Shown piece by piece: positions 45,835 through 54,097 of a stretch of 64,000 nt of DNA (the first letter of the stretch is position 1; each line of letters starts with the position of its first letter). The position numbers were made by a program, and so were the translations under genes. The notes beneath the pieces were generated by a model, which saw nothing but the letters and a program-made list of their open reading frames with translations, made no database searches and had not been told where the DNA came from. The stretch comes from Actinoallomurus iriomotensis (lineage in GTDB: Bacteria > Actinomycetota > Actinomycetes > Streptosporangiales > Streptosporangiaceae): NCBI RefSeq assembly GCF_030269445.1, contig NZ_BSTJ01000008.1:1-64000 (forward strand). The letters are read 5' to 3'.

Positions 45835-46872
45835 TCAGGACTCGCGGTTGCGGTCGTCGCCCGGGCGGCCGCCGAAGCGGGAGAAGATCTTCTCGCCCAC
45901 GTTGACGGCGCCCTCGGCCGCGCCCTTGACCACGCCGATGAACGGGTCCTCGCTACGGTTCCACGACTCGCGGTAGGCGCGGGCGGCGTTCTTGATCTCA
46001 TCGGAGATCGAGGCGTTCGCGTCGTCGGCCCGGCGCGGGTAGTCACCGCCGAGGATGCGCTGGTATTCGCCCTCGTTCGCCCAGTGCTCCAGCTCCGCGA
46101 AACGCACCACGGCGTACGGGTGCGAGCGGGTCAGCAGGTTGAGGAACTTCAGCAGCCCGTCGCGCACGTCGCCGGCCGCGTCGTACTCGCGAGCCTGCTC
46201 GCGGAACGCCTCGGAGTCCATCTCGGTCAGGCGGCCGCCGCCGGCGAGCTTCATCAGGGCGCGCTTGCCCGCGTCGACGTCCTGGCCGGCGAGCAGCCCG
46301 GCGCGGTCGGCGGACAGCTCGGCCTTGCGCTGCCATTCGTTCAGGCCCATGAGGATCGCGGAGATGGCGATGTTGCCGAACGGCAGCCAGGCGATCCGCG
46401 CGCCGAGGTTGGTCAGGATCAGCGCCATCGTCCGGTACACTGCGTGGCCGGAGAGCACGTGCCCGACCTCGTGGGCCACGACGAACCGCAGCTCCTCGTC
46501 GTCGAGCAGGTCGACAAGGCCGGTGTTGAGCACGATGAACGGGTGGTCGGTGCCGATCGTCATGGCGTTCGGCGTGGGGTCCTGCACGACGTACAGCTCC
46601 GGCACCTCGGGCAGGTCGAGGATGTAGGAGGCGTCGCGGACCATGTCGTTGATGTTGCGGAACTGCGTCTCACCGGCGCGTACGCTCCCGCCGAGGAACA
46701 TCAACCGGATCGCGCGCTCACTGAACAGGCCCGCCAGGCGCTTGAGCACGGTGTCGAAGCCCGTCAGCGACCGCAGCGCCACCAGCGCCGACCGGTCGGC
46801 GGGGTGTTCGTAGGCCCGGGAGCTGATGCCCGGAAAGCGCGTGCGTGAACGGTCGGGCGTGTTGCTCGTCAT
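45835..46872 (-). CDS. M48-family zinc metalloprotease
   Basis: This 345-residue protein has the zinc-binding motif HEVGH (134-138) and the third ligand E185 in KAELSADRAGLL. Two hydrophobic segments flank this region (~147-178). The N-terminal third is of the actinobacterial type RTRFPGISSRAYEHPADRSALVALRSLTGFD. Such proteins degrade damaged membrane proteins or process peptides. ATG 46872 is chosen over 46881 and a codon at 46935 from similarity to the usual N terminus; no binding site decides. It is divergent from the PaaK-like gene, and the proposed starts are 65 bp apart. Confidence 0.9.
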   Translation of the reverse strand: MTSNTPDRSRTRFPGISSRAYEHPADRSALVALRSLTGFDTVLKRLAGLFSERAIRLMFLGGSVRAGETQFRNINDMVRDASYILDLPEVPELYVVQDPTPNAMTIGTDHPFIVLNTGLVDLLDDEELRFVVAHEVGHVLSGHAVYRTMALILTNLGARIAWLPFGNIAISAILMGLNEWQRKAELSADRAGLLAGQDVDAGKRALMKLAGGGRLTEMDSEAFREQAREYDAAGDVRDGLLKFLNLLTRSHPYAVVRFAELEHWANEGEYQRILGGDYPRRADDANASISDEIKNAARAYRESWNRSEDPFIGVVKGAAEGAVNVGEKIFSRFGGRPGDDRNRES

Positions 46873-46937
46873 GTCCGGCATGCTATGTCCGACGCTTGTG
46901 CCCCGCTCAGGGTTCCCCTCCCGCGTGTGCGCCATCT

Positions 46938-48218
46938 ATGGTCCGGTTCATGGTGGAGGCGTACGGGCCAGGGCCCGCGGAGACGATGTCGCGCGACGAG
47001 CGGGCCGCACTGCAGCGGACCCGCCTGCGCGAACTGATCGACCGGCTCGTACGGGCCGGCGGCGTCCAGGGCGAGCGCCTGCGCGCGGCCGGCGTCACGG
47101 GCGCCGAGGACGTCGCGCTCGCCGATCTGCCCAAACTTCCGTTCACCACCAAGCAGGACCTGTGGGACTCCTACCCGCACGGCATGCTGGCGGTGCCGAT
47201 GCGCGACGTCGTCGTGGTGCACGGCTCCAGCGGCTCGCGCGGCCGGCCGACGCTCGTCCCGTACACGCGGGGCGACCTGGAGCTGTGGGCGGCGATGTGC
47301 GCGCGGTCCCTGGTCTGCGCGGGCGCCGGCCCGGACAGCGTGGTGCACAACGCCTACGGCTACGGCCTGTTCACCGGCGGGCTCGGCATCCACCAGGGCG
47401 CGGTCGCCCTCGGCGCGACGGTCGTGCCGATGTCGGGCGGCATGACCGAGCGGCAGATCCGGCTGCTCGCCGACCTGCGGCCCGACATCCTGACCTGCAC
47501 GCCGTCCTACGCGGTACGCCTGGGGGAGGCCGCGCGGGACGCCGGGGTCGAGCTGAACCTCAAGGCCGGCCTGTTCGGCTCCGAGCCCTGGTCGGAGGAG
47601 CTGCGCGGCACGATCGAGGACCTGCTCGGCCTGGCCGCGCTGGACATCTACGGCCTGTCGGAGGTCATCGGGCCGGGAGTGGCCACCGAGTGCCTCGAAC
47701 GCGACGGCCTCCACGTCAACGAGGACCACTTCCTCGTGGAGGCGGTCGGCGAGGACGGCTCGCCGGTGCCGGAGGGCACGCCGGGCGAGCTGGTGTTCAC
47801 CACGACGCGCGAGGCGATGCCGCTGCTGCGCTACCGCACCGGGGACATCGCGTCGCTGACGACCGCGCCGTGCCCGTGCGGGCGCACGCTCGTCCGGATG
47901 AGCAAGGTGCTGGGCCGCCGCGACGACATGCTGGTCGTCCGGGGCGTGAACGTCTATCCGCGCGAGATCGAGGCGGTGCTGCTGCGGCACGCCTCGCCGC
48001 ACTACCAGGTGATCGTCGACCGGCGGGCGACCATGCCGCGGCTCATCGTGGCGTGCGAGGGGGCCGGTCCGGGGCTGGAGCAGGAGCTGTCGGCCGAGCT
48101 GGGCCTGTCATGCGAGGTCCGGGTGCTGCCGGCCGGCACGGTGCCGCGAGTGGAGATCGGCAAGGCGGTGCGCGTGGTGACCTGGGAGTCCGGAGAGGCA
48201 CCGCTACCCGGCCTATAG
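46938..48218 (+). CDS. PaaK-like AMP-binding ligase (phenylacetate-CoA ligase family)
   Basis: This 426-residue adenylate-forming enzyme of the PaaK branch shows the motifs FTTKQDLWDSYPHG, the P-loop-like HGSSGSRGRPTLVPYTR, NAYGYGLFTGGLGIHQGA, a PCPCGRT metal-site region and RRDDMLVVRGVNVYPREIEAVL. It makes acyl-AMP and then acyl-CoA from an aromatic acid. No other phenylacetate-degradation gene is near, so the acid could be a biosynthetic starter or another substrate. ATG 46938 or 46950 may be the start; neither has a clear ribosome binding site. Confidence 0.85.
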   Translation: MVRFMVEAYGPGPAETMSRDERAALQRTRLRELIDRLVRAGGVQGERLRAAGVTGAEDVALADLPKLPFTTKQDLWDSYPHGMLAVPMRDVVVVHGSSGSRGRPTLVPYTRGDLELWAAMCARSLVCAGAGPDSVVHNAYGYGLFTGGLGIHQGAVALGATVVPMSGGMTERQIRLLADLRPDILTCTPSYAVRLGEAARDAGVELNLKAGLFGSEPWSEELRGTIEDLLGLAALDIYGLSEVIGPGVATECLERDGLHVNEDHFLVEAVGEDGSPVPEGTPGELVFTTTREAMPLLRYRTGDIASLTTAPCPCGRTLVRMSKVLGRRDDMLVVRGVNVYPREIEAVLLRHASPHYQVIVDRRATMPRLIVACEGAGPGLEQELSAELGLSCEVRVLPAGTVPRVEIGKAVRVVTWESGEAPLPGL

Positions 48219-48318
48219 TCCCCCTCATTGATGCTCATTTGCGACATAACGCCGTTCGTTCACTGGCTAACCTTTACCGATCCTTTGATCGGTGACGGGG
48301 CTTGGAGCGGGGAGTGTC

Positions 48319-49185
48319 GTGAACGGTGGACAGGGTGGCTTCGCGCCGCCGGATGGCGGGCGGTGGCCGGACGAGCCGCAGGACGGGGCGCCGTACGGGG
48401 CCGGAGCGCAGCCGCGATACGAGGGACGACCGGGCGCGTACGGCACGCAGCCCGAGGCGTACGGCACGCAGCCCGGCTCGTACGGCGGAGGGTTCGGATC
48501 GTACGGACCCGAGCCGTGGGAGGAGCCGTCGAGCCGGCGCCGGACGGGGCTGATCGTCGGTCTGGCGATCGGCGCGGTCGTCGTGCTGGGCGGCGTCGCC
48601 GCACTGGCCGGCGTGGTCCTGTCATCCGGCGACCACCACACCCGGCCGGACGCGGCCGCCGCGCCGTCCGGTGACGCGACCTCGCCGGCGGCCGAGAGCG
48701 TGACGCACTCCATCGTGCCGCCGATGACCGTCGGAACGTACCGGCGGCTGACCGGCAACGTCGCGGACCGGCTGGTCCAGAGGATGCGCCAGTCGATGGT
48801 CAAGGAGGACCGTCAGCACGCCGACGTGTACGCGAAGTGGAAGATCGCGATCTATACCTACGGCGGCGACCCGGACCGTCGGCTGCTCTTCGTGGGCATG
48901 TCGGCCAAGGACAGCCCGAAGATCGCCGAAGCGATGCGAACGACGTGCCCGTCGGAGCTGGTCGACCAGATGTTCCTCGGCACGGGAGTGGCCCAGACCA
49001 AGGACTACGCGCCCGGGCATTTCGGCGGCGTACTCCGCTGTGGCAAGGGTGATCTGGGCGGTATGACGGCGATGACCTGCGCGTGGGCGGACTCCTCCAC
49101 TTTCGGCATGGTCGCCCAGCCCCAGAAGTCGGCCGCGACGCTGGCGCGGGTCACCCTCCGGCTGCGCGACGCCGCCGAACGCTGA
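48319..49185 (+). CDS. Membrane-anchored protein with Gly/Pro/Tyr-rich cytoplasmic N terminus, paralogue 1
   Basis: This 288-residue protein has a low-complexity N terminus rich in Gly, Pro and Tyr with YGTQP-type repeats. One membrane segment (~79-102, GLIVGLAIGAVVVLGGVAALAGVVL) and an extracytoplasmic domain follow, with RLLFVGMSAKDSPKIAE and LRCGKGDLGGMTAMTCAWADSSTFGMV. The two cysteines there probably form a disulfide. GTG 48319 has GGGGAG close upstream. A paralogue follows 10 bases later. The CAWAD core is widespread in actinomycete membrane proteins of unknown role. Confidence 0.75.
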   Translation: MNGGQGGFAPPDGGRWPDEPQDGAPYGAGAQPRYEGRPGAYGTQPEAYGTQPGSYGGGFGSYGPEPWEEPSSRRRTGLIVGLAIGAVVVLGGVAALAGVVLSSGDHHTRPDAAAAPSGDATSPAAESVTHSIVPPMTVGTYRRLTGNVADRLVQRMRQSMVKEDRQHADVYAKWKIAIYTYGGDPDRRLLFVGMSAKDSPKIAEAMRTTCPSELVDQMFLGTGVAQTKDYAPGHFGGVLRCGKGDLGGMTAMTCAWADSSTFGMVAQPQKSAATLARVTLRLRDAAER

Positions 49186-49195
49186 CGGGGGACGA

Positions 49196-49996
49196 GTGAA
49201 CGACGGACAGGACGACGGGCCGGGGTTCGTGCCGCCGGACGGCGAGCCTCGGCCCGATGAGGGCCTGGCGGGCCGGAGCGACCCGCCGCGCGGCGGCCCG
49301 GGAGGCCATGAGGCCCCCGGCGGCCCGGCGTCGTACGGTGACGGCACGCTGCCCGGGCCGTACGGCGCGCCGGGTCCGTGGCCGTACGGGCCGGGCCCGC
49401 GGCCGCCGAAGAAGAACCGCCGGGGCCTGATCATCGGGCTCGTCATCGTGGCCGGCGTCGTGGTCGCCGCCGTTCCTCTGCTGCTCGCGGAGGCTGGATC
49501 ACTGGGCGCCCCACACGAGGTGCACGCGATCGTCGTCCCCGAGACCTTCGGCCCCTACCAGCGGAAGACCGGAAGCGACGCGCAGCAGGCCGAGAAGGCC
49601 ATGCTTCAGGAGATGGCACCGCACGGCGGCGCGTTCACGCACGCGAGGACCGCCATCTACCAGAGGCGCGGAAGCACCGAGCCTCCCATCGTCTTCATCG
49701 GGCTCTCGGCGAAGGACGCTCCGGCGGCGGCGAAGCAGTTGCGGTCCGCCACGCCGTCGGAGCAGGTCGACTGGGTGTTCGAGCCGCTGGGGATAAAGGG
49801 CAGCGCGAAGGACTACACGGCCGGGCGGTTCGGCGGTGTGCTCCGCTGCGGGAGGGGCAGGGACGAGGACGGGACGGTGGTGACCTGCGCCTGGGCGGAC
49901 GGCTCGACCATCGGCATGGTGTTCAGGTCGGGATACCGCAGCGTCAAGTCCCTGGCCGGCGTCACGTTCGAACTGCGCAACGCGGCCGAGCACTGA
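49196..49996 (+). CDS. Membrane-anchored protein of the same family, paralogue 2
   Basis: This 266-residue protein has the same layout as the gene 10 bases upstream: Gly/Pro-rich N terminus with PYGAPGPWPYGPGP, a membrane segment (~76-98) after PKKNRRG, then an extracytoplasmic domain with IVFIGLSAKDAPAAAK and LRCGRGRDEDGTVVTCAWADGSTIGMV. The two proteins align over the whole extracytoplasmic part but differ in the N terminus, so it is a tandem duplication that has diverged. Start GTG 49196. Function unknown. Confidence 0.75.
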   Translation: MNDGQDDGPGFVPPDGEPRPDEGLAGRSDPPRGGPGGHEAPGGPASYGDGTLPGPYGAPGPWPYGPGPRPPKKNRRGLIIGLVIVAGVVVAAVPLLLAEAGSLGAPHEVHAIVVPETFGPYQRKTGSDAQQAEKAMLQEMAPHGGAFTHARTAIYQRRGSTEPPIVFIGLSAKDAPAAAKQLRSATPSEQVDWVFEPLGIKGSAKDYTAGRFGGVLRCGRGRDEDGTVVTCAWADGSTIGMVFRSGYRSVKSLAGVTFELRNAAEH

Positions 49997-50061
49997 TGCC
50001 GGGCGGCGAATCGAGGGGGCGTACGAATCGGACGTCGGCGCCGCTGGTTAGGGTCGCGCCA
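49997..50061 (-). other. Region after tnpB that may hold the element right end and guide RNA 3' part
   Basis: In TnpB elements the guide RNA spans the 3' end of the gene and the right end of the element. Read on the minus strand, the sequence after the stop continues GGCGCGACCCTAACCAGC. I cannot define the exact end or a repeat by eye. Confidence 0.3.
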
Positions 50062-51162
50062 TCAACGGCCACGGGTTGAAGTCTGTGGCTTGCTCTCCGG
50101 GGCCCGTCTGGCTGAAGGGAGGCCGGTAGCGTGTGGGCGGTTGATGGCGCCCCAGCCCTCGACACCGCGGTTGGCGATGTTGATGGCTGCGATGTGGTCT
50201 GCGTGTCCAGCGAGATCGCAGGATCGGCACCTGAATGTGCCGCGCTCAGGCCGGTTGAGCCGGGTGACGTGTCCGCATCGTGGGCAGGTCTGACTCGTGT
50301 ATGCCGGGTCGACGGTGGTGAAGGCGATGCCGGCGCGTTCGGCCTTACGCACCAGGTGTTTGCTGATCTGGTGGTTGACGTCTTTCATCATCCGCGACTC
50401 ACGCCCGGCCAGCGTGCGCAGCCGACGCCGGGCCGCGGAGGTGCCCTTGGCCTGCAGCCGTCGGCGTTGCCGGTGCCGACGGTCGCGGAGACCACGGATG
50501 TGACCGTTGTTCTCGATCGTGCCGGGGAGGGTCTTGCCGGGCAGGACCTCACCGTCGGAGGTGACGGTCAGGTTCGCCGTGCCCTGATCAACCCCGAGGA
50601 AGCCATTGACCGGCTCGGCGAAATCCGGCCGGGGAAGGGTGACGGCGACTTGAAGAAGCCAGAGTCCGTTGCGTTCGATCAAGTCGCATTCCCCGATCGG
50701 CAACGTGGCGATGGCCTTCAGGTCGCTGTCCCGGCCGGTATAAGCCACGTGGATCCGGCCGGCGGGGGTCCAAACGGAGGCGATGCGGGCGTCTCGGTTG
50801 AAGCTGATCATTCTGGCGTCGTAGGGCACGGCGGCGTGTGGCCGGAAGACGTGCGCCCGTTTCCTGGTCGATCGGCGGTTGGCGTAAACGTCGGCGACGC
50901 GTGCGATCGTGCGTACGGTGGCCTGGGCGCCAAGATCGGCGAAGTGGTCGCGCAGGTGCCGGTAGATCAGCCGGTGCAACGCCAACTGCCCGAACACGCC
51001 CTGTTCCCAGGCGATGCGGGACGCGTAGGTGGCGGCGGTGTTGCAGACCGCCACGGCCGCGGCCAGCCGGACCGCCTGTTCAGGCGTGGGCGTCAGGCGT
51101 ACCTGTACCGCCGAGGAACACCCTGCCTGCTTGACCGCCGACTTCCGCAACGTCACCGCCAC
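50062..51162 (-). CDS. TnpB-family (IS200/IS605 OrfB) protein lacking the RuvC-II segment
   Basis: This 366-residue protein has the TnpB order: N-terminal wedge and helical domains, then split RuvC with D192 in [10 protein letters not shown]. The helix [14 protein letters not shown] (261-274) is followed at once by [19 protein letters not shown], the zinc finger C293/C296/C312/C315, and D322 in [12 protein letters not shown]. In ordinary relatives about 45-50 residues between the DVNH helix and the [10 protein letters not shown] segment hold the RuvC-II glutamate (LE-(D/E)-L-type). Here they are absent without loss of frame. It is therefore probably nuclease-dead, either decayed or serving as a guide-RNA-bound DNA binder. 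No tnpA is present. It occupies the end of the accessory block beside nadD. Confidence 0.85.
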   Translation of the reverse strand: MAVTLRKSAVKQAGCSSAVQVRLTPTPEQAVRLAAAVAVCNTAATYASRIAWEQGVFGQLALHRLIYRHLRDHFADLGAQATVRTIARVADVYANRRSTRKRAHVFRPHAAVPYDARMISFNRDARIASVWTPAGRIHVAYTGRDSDLKAIATLPIGECDLIERNGLWLLQVAVTLPRPDFAEPVNGFLGVDQGTANLTVTSDGEVLPGKTLPGTIENNGHIRGLRDRRHRQRRRLQAKGTSAARRRLRTLAGRESRMMKDVNHQISKHLVRKAERAGIAFTTVDPAYTSQTCPRCGHVTRLNRPERGTFRCRSCDLAGHADHIAAINIANRGVEGWGAINRPHATGLPSARRAPESKPQTSTRGR

Positions 51163-51317
51163 CCTCCCTCCGCGCGATTCCGTTCCGTTCTCGTGGCGGA
51201 GACGTTACGGACTGCCACCGACAGTTCGTGACCCAAGTTGCTGTCCTGCGATCGACTTGTGAGGAGGAGGCGCATCGTCCCCGGTCGTGGCACCGGGGGT
51301 TTCCGCGCCACAAGAGG

Positions 51318-51908
51318 ATGAAACGTCGACTCGGGGTCATGGGCGGCACCTTCGATCCCATCCACCACGGTCACCTCGTGGCCGCGAGCGAGGTGGCGCA
51401 CCTGTTCGCGCTGGACGAGGTGATCTTCGTGCCGACCGGCCAGCCGTGGATGAAGGAGGGGCGGAAGACGTCCCCGGCCGAGGACCGCTACCTGATGACG
51501 GTGATCGCGACCGCGTCCAACCCCCGGTTCTCGGTCAGCCGCGTCGACATCGACCGGCCAGGGAAGACCTACACCATCGACACGTTGCGGGAGATGCGCG
51601 AAATACACGGGCCGGACGCCGAGTTGTTCTTCATAACCGGCGCCGACGCTCTGGGCGAGATCTTGTCCTGGCGTGACGCGGATGAGCTCTTCAACCTCGC
51701 ACATTTCATAGGCTGTACGCGTCCCGGCCACAACCTCGCCGACCCCGGGCTGCCCGGCGGCGGGGTGAGCCTCGTCGAGGTGCCCGCTCTGGCGATCTCA
51801 TCGACCGAGTGCCGCGAACGCGTGCGTGCCGGCGAGCCCGTGTGGTACCTGGTGCCAGACGGAATCGTGCAATACATCAATAAACGAGGGCTTTATCGTG
51901 GCGACTGA
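51318..51908 (+). CDS. nadD: Nicotinate-nucleotide adenylyltransferase
   Basis: This 196-residue enzyme joins nicotinate mononucleotide with ATP to form deamido-NAD. It shows the nucleotidyltransferase motif [18 protein letters not shown], the NMN-side [10 protein letters not shown], and [13 protein letters not shown] near the C terminus. ATG 51318 ([10 protein letters not shown]) is chosen since the family starts a few residues before MGGTFDP; the open frame from 51228 adds 30 unrelated residues. No Shine-Dalgarno is at the usual distance, so it may be leaderless. rsfS follows after 36 bases. Confidence 0.94.
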   Translation: MKRRLGVMGGTFDPIHHGHLVAASEVAHLFALDEVIFVPTGQPWMKEGRKTSPAEDRYLMTVIATASNPRFSVSRVDIDRPGKTYTIDTLREMREIHGPDAELFFITGADALGEILSWRDADELFNLAHFIGCTRPGHNLADPGLPGGGVSLVEVPALAISSTECRERVRAGEPVWYLVPDGIVQYINKRGLYRGD

Positions 51909-51944
51909 CGACGAAGCCCCCGCAGGGAGGAACACGACAGCATC

Positions 51945-52352
51945 GTGACCGCATCCGACAGGGCCAACCAGCTGGTCCAACTCGCCGCCGAGGCCGCGGC
52001 GGAGAAGCTGGCCGAGAACATCATCGCCTATGACGTGAGCGAGCAGCTCGTCATCACGGACGCCTTCGTCCTCTGCTCGGCCGCCAACGACCGCCAGGTC
52101 CGCTCGATCGTCGACGAGGTCGAGAGGCGCCTGCGCGAGGACGCCGACGCCAAGCCGATTCGCCGTGAGGGCGAGCGCGAAGGCCGATGGGTGCTCCTCG
52201 ACTACTCCGACATCATCGTGCACATCCAGCACGAAGAGGACCGCGTCTACTACGCGCTCGAGCGCCTGTGGAAGGACTGCCCGGAGATGGCTCTGCCCGA
52301 AGACGTCAACGCCCACGCGGCACAACGTGTACGCGCGGGTGACGGCCGGTGA
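51945..52352 (+). CDS. rsfS: Ribosome silencing factor RsfS
   Basis: This 135-residue protein of the RsfS/Iojap family begins ASDRANQLVQLAAEAAAEKLAENIIAYDVSEQLVITDAFVLCSAANDRQV and contains the signature EGEREGRWVLLDYSDIIVHIQHEEDRVYYALERLW. It binds L14 and blocks subunit joining when nutrients run out. Start GTG 51945. It lies between nadD and a histidine phosphatase, as usual in actinobacteria. Confidence 0.95.
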   Translation: MTASDRANQLVQLAAEAAAEKLAENIIAYDVSEQLVITDAFVLCSAANDRQVRSIVDEVERRLREDADAKPIRREGEREGRWVLLDYSDIIVHIQHEEDRVYYALERLWKDCPEMALPEDVNAHAAQRVRAGDGR

Positions 52353-52386
52353 GCCCGCAGATCCATCCGGACGAAGGCGAGCGCTC

Positions 52387-53022
52387 GTGACCGGGCCGCG
52401 CAAGATCGTGTTGTGGCGACACGGTCAGACGGCCTGGAACGTCGAACGTCGCTTTCAGGGCACGACCGACATCCCGCTGGACCAGACCGGCGTGCAGCAG
52501 GCGGCCCGCTCCGCCCGGCTCCTCGCCGCCCTCCGCCCGTCCGCGATCGTCTCGTCCCCGCTGCAGCGGGCCAGCGCCACCGCCGGCGCGCTCAGCGAGG
52601 TCACCGGCCTGCCGGTCAACCACGACCCGGACCTCATCGAACGCGGCGGCGGCGCCTGGGAAGGCCTGACGAACCACGAGATCCGCACCCGCTACCCCAG
52701 CGAGCACGCCATCTGGCAGCCGCCGGGCGGCGAGACCGCGGAACAGGTCGCCAAGCGCTTCGGCGCCGCCCTCGAACGCGCGCTGACCCGCATCCCGGAC
52801 GACGGCCTGCTCGTCGTGGTCTCCCACGGCGCGGCCGTCCGCATCGGCATGCTGCACTGGCTCGGCTTCCCCGAGGAGCTGTGGGGCCGCTTCGGAGGCC
52901 TGTCGAACTGCTGCTGGTCGGTGCTGGAGGACGGTCGCCTCGGCTGGCGTCTGGTCGAGCACAACGCCGGTACGCTGCCGGAACCCGTCCTGAGTGACGA
53001 CCGTGCCGCGGGTGACGGCTGA
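52387..53022 (+). CDS. Histidine phosphatase family protein
   Basis: This 211-residue protein has the RHG motif in VLWRHGQTAWNVERRFQGTTDIPL, the second active-site arginine in IVSSPLQRASATA, the acid in ERGGGAWEGLT and the second histidine in VVVSHGAAVRIG. It is of the phosphoglycerate-mutase-like phosphatase type regularly found after nadD-rsfS in actinomycetes. GTG 52387 is chosen; GTG 52339 in frame would overlap rsfS. The substrate is not fixed; small phosphate esters are likely. Confidence 0.92.
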   Translation: MTGPRKIVLWRHGQTAWNVERRFQGTTDIPLDQTGVQQAARSARLLAALRPSAIVSSPLQRASATAGALSEVTGLPVNHDPDLIERGGGAWEGLTNHEIRTRYPSEHAIWQPPGGETAEQVAKRFGAALERALTRIPDDGLLVVVSHGAAVRIGMLHWLGFPEELWGRFGGLSNCCWSVLEDGRLGWRLVEHNAGTLPEPVLSDDRAAGDG

Positions 53023-53026
53023 TCGA

Positions 53027-53055
53027 TTACAGGTATGGCCGTCAGGTCCTATACA
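53027..53055 (+). promoter_or_regulatory. Promoter of the tRNA-Ala gene
   Basis: TTACAG (53027-53032) and TATACA (53050-53055) are spaced by 17 bases and lie 37 bases before the tRNA. This is a good match to a housekeeping sigma promoter. Confidence 0.7.
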
Positions 53056-53091
53056 CTGACGGGGCGTCGCAGGGAGACCTGAAAGACGCGC

Positions 53092-53164
53092 GGGGCTATG
53101 GCGCAGTTGGTAGCGCGCCTCCATGGCATGGAGGAGGTCTGGGGTTCGAATCCCCATAGCTCCA
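53092..53164 (+). tRNA. tRNA-Ala (GGC anticodon)
   Basis: A 73-base gene with acceptor stem GGGGCTA/TAGCTCC (one G-U), D arm GGCGCAGTTGGTAGCGCGCC, anticodon stem CCTCC/GGAGG with loop ATGGCAT giving anticodon GGC, and T arm CTGGGGTTCGAATCCCCA. The discriminator base is A. CCA is not encoded. A terminator follows 20 bases later. Confidence 0.97.
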
Positions 53165-53184
53165 CGGGCTGGCTCAACTTACTC

Positions 53185-53210
53185 ACCGCCCCCCTTCGGG
53201 GGGCGGTTTC
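53185..53210 (+). terminator. tRNA-Ala terminator
   Basis: ACCGCCCCCC and GGGGGGCGGT form a 10-bp stem around a TTC loop, followed by TTTC-like bases. It lies 21 bases after the tRNA. Confidence 0.85.
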
Positions 53211-53259
53211 GCGTTGGGCCGCTATTCCTTTTGGGGGGCGACCCCCCATTCCCCCCGAT

Positions 53260-53278
53260 GTGGGGGCTTCGCCCCCAC
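53260..53278. repeat. GC-rich hairpin in the tRNA downstream region
   Basis: GTGGGGGC TTC GCCCCCAC is a perfect 8-bp hairpin. It lies in a run of alternating G- and C-tracts (53212-53300) that can form several alternative structures. No gene is seen between the tRNA terminator and the secreted protein at 53394. Confidence 0.7.
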
Positions 53279-53393
53279 GCCCCCACGTGGCTGGGGTCTC
53301 ACGAGGGTTTTTGCTCGGGTTGTTCGGATGTCGGGGGTGCCGGGCCCGTTGTCTGGGCCCGGCGGTTCTCTGCCTCTGGTTTTGGCTTGTTGG

Positions 53394-53927
53394 CTATGGC
53401 TGGAGCACCGTTACGGTTTCCATTACCGGGCGGGGGGTGGTCGGGGTGCAGGCTGCGGTTAGTTGGCCTACTCGGGCTACTCGGGCGGTCAGGGCCACGT
53501 TGGCGCCGCGGAAGCGGGCCGTACCGGGTGTTCTTGGGGTCCAGGAGCCGAACAGGTCGCCGCTGATGGGTTCTCGTGGTGTTACCGGGCCGCCGGTTCC
53601 GGTCATGCGGAACGCGCTCGTCCGTGCGCCGTTGACGTCGATCTCGGCTACCGCGGTCCAGCTGTCGATGGGTACCGGCGTGCGCAGGTTCAGGCGGGAG
53701 ATGCGCAGGTGGAAGCGGAGCGGCCGGCCCACCGTCGCTTGGTCGGCCGAGGCGGTCAGGCGGCCGTTGATGGTGACCGGGCGGGAGCCCAGCACCGGCA
53801 CGGTGCAGGTGTAGGTGGCCGAGAAGCTCGACGCCTCCGCTGGCCCGTACGGCGCGACGACCGCGGCGCCGCTGAGCGTGATCGTCGTTGCGGCGGTCAG
53901 GGCGTGTCGTCCGATGGATTTGATCAT
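53394..53927 (-). CDS. Secreted hypothetical protein, DUF6801-like
   Basis: This 177-residue protein has a signal peptide (~1-32, KSIGRHALTAATTITLSGAAVVA...AEASS), then a beta-rich domain beginning FSATYTCTVPVLGSRPVTINGRLTASADQATVGRPLRFHLRISRL. It has two cysteines (~41 and ~160) that could form a disulfide. The opening resembles actinobacterial DUF6801 proteins, which recur as secreted cell-envelope proteins; the match is from memory and tentative. It stands alone, facing the tRNA. Function unknown. Confidence 0.7.
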   Translation of the reverse strand: MIKSIGRHALTAATTITLSGAAVVAPYGPAEASSFSATYTCTVPVLGSRPVTINGRLTASADQATVGRPLRFHLRISRLNLRTPVPIDSWTAVAEIDVNGARTSAFRMTGTGGPVTPREPISGDLFGSWTPRTPGTARFRGANVALTARVARVGQLTAACTPTTPRPVMETVTVLQP

Positions 53928-54097
53928 CTTCTGTTCCCCCGTCGAGTTCGGCCTTCCGGACGTCGTGGCCCGGCGTCCGGAAGAGGGTTTCCCCGCGAGA
54001 TCATCACGACCGTGACCCCCGCCGGGGTCTTTTTACCGGCGGGGGCGAAGATCATCACCTGGCGGTGGCATGACGGTGACGGGAGCCTCCCGTCCCG

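Noticed and set aside
46938-48218. Part of a phenylacetate degradation pathway
   Set aside because: The ligase belongs to the PaaK family, but no paaABCDE, paaG or paaZ gene is nearby, so the pathway cannot be claimed.
50062-51162. A complete, active IS200/IS605 insertion sequence
   Set aside because: No tnpA gene, no definable element ends, and the TnpB has lost the RuvC-II segment.
53212-53300. Additional terminators after tRNA-Ala
   Set aside because: Several GC hairpins exist, but only the first has the spacing and T residues of a terminator; the others are listed as a repeat-like zone.
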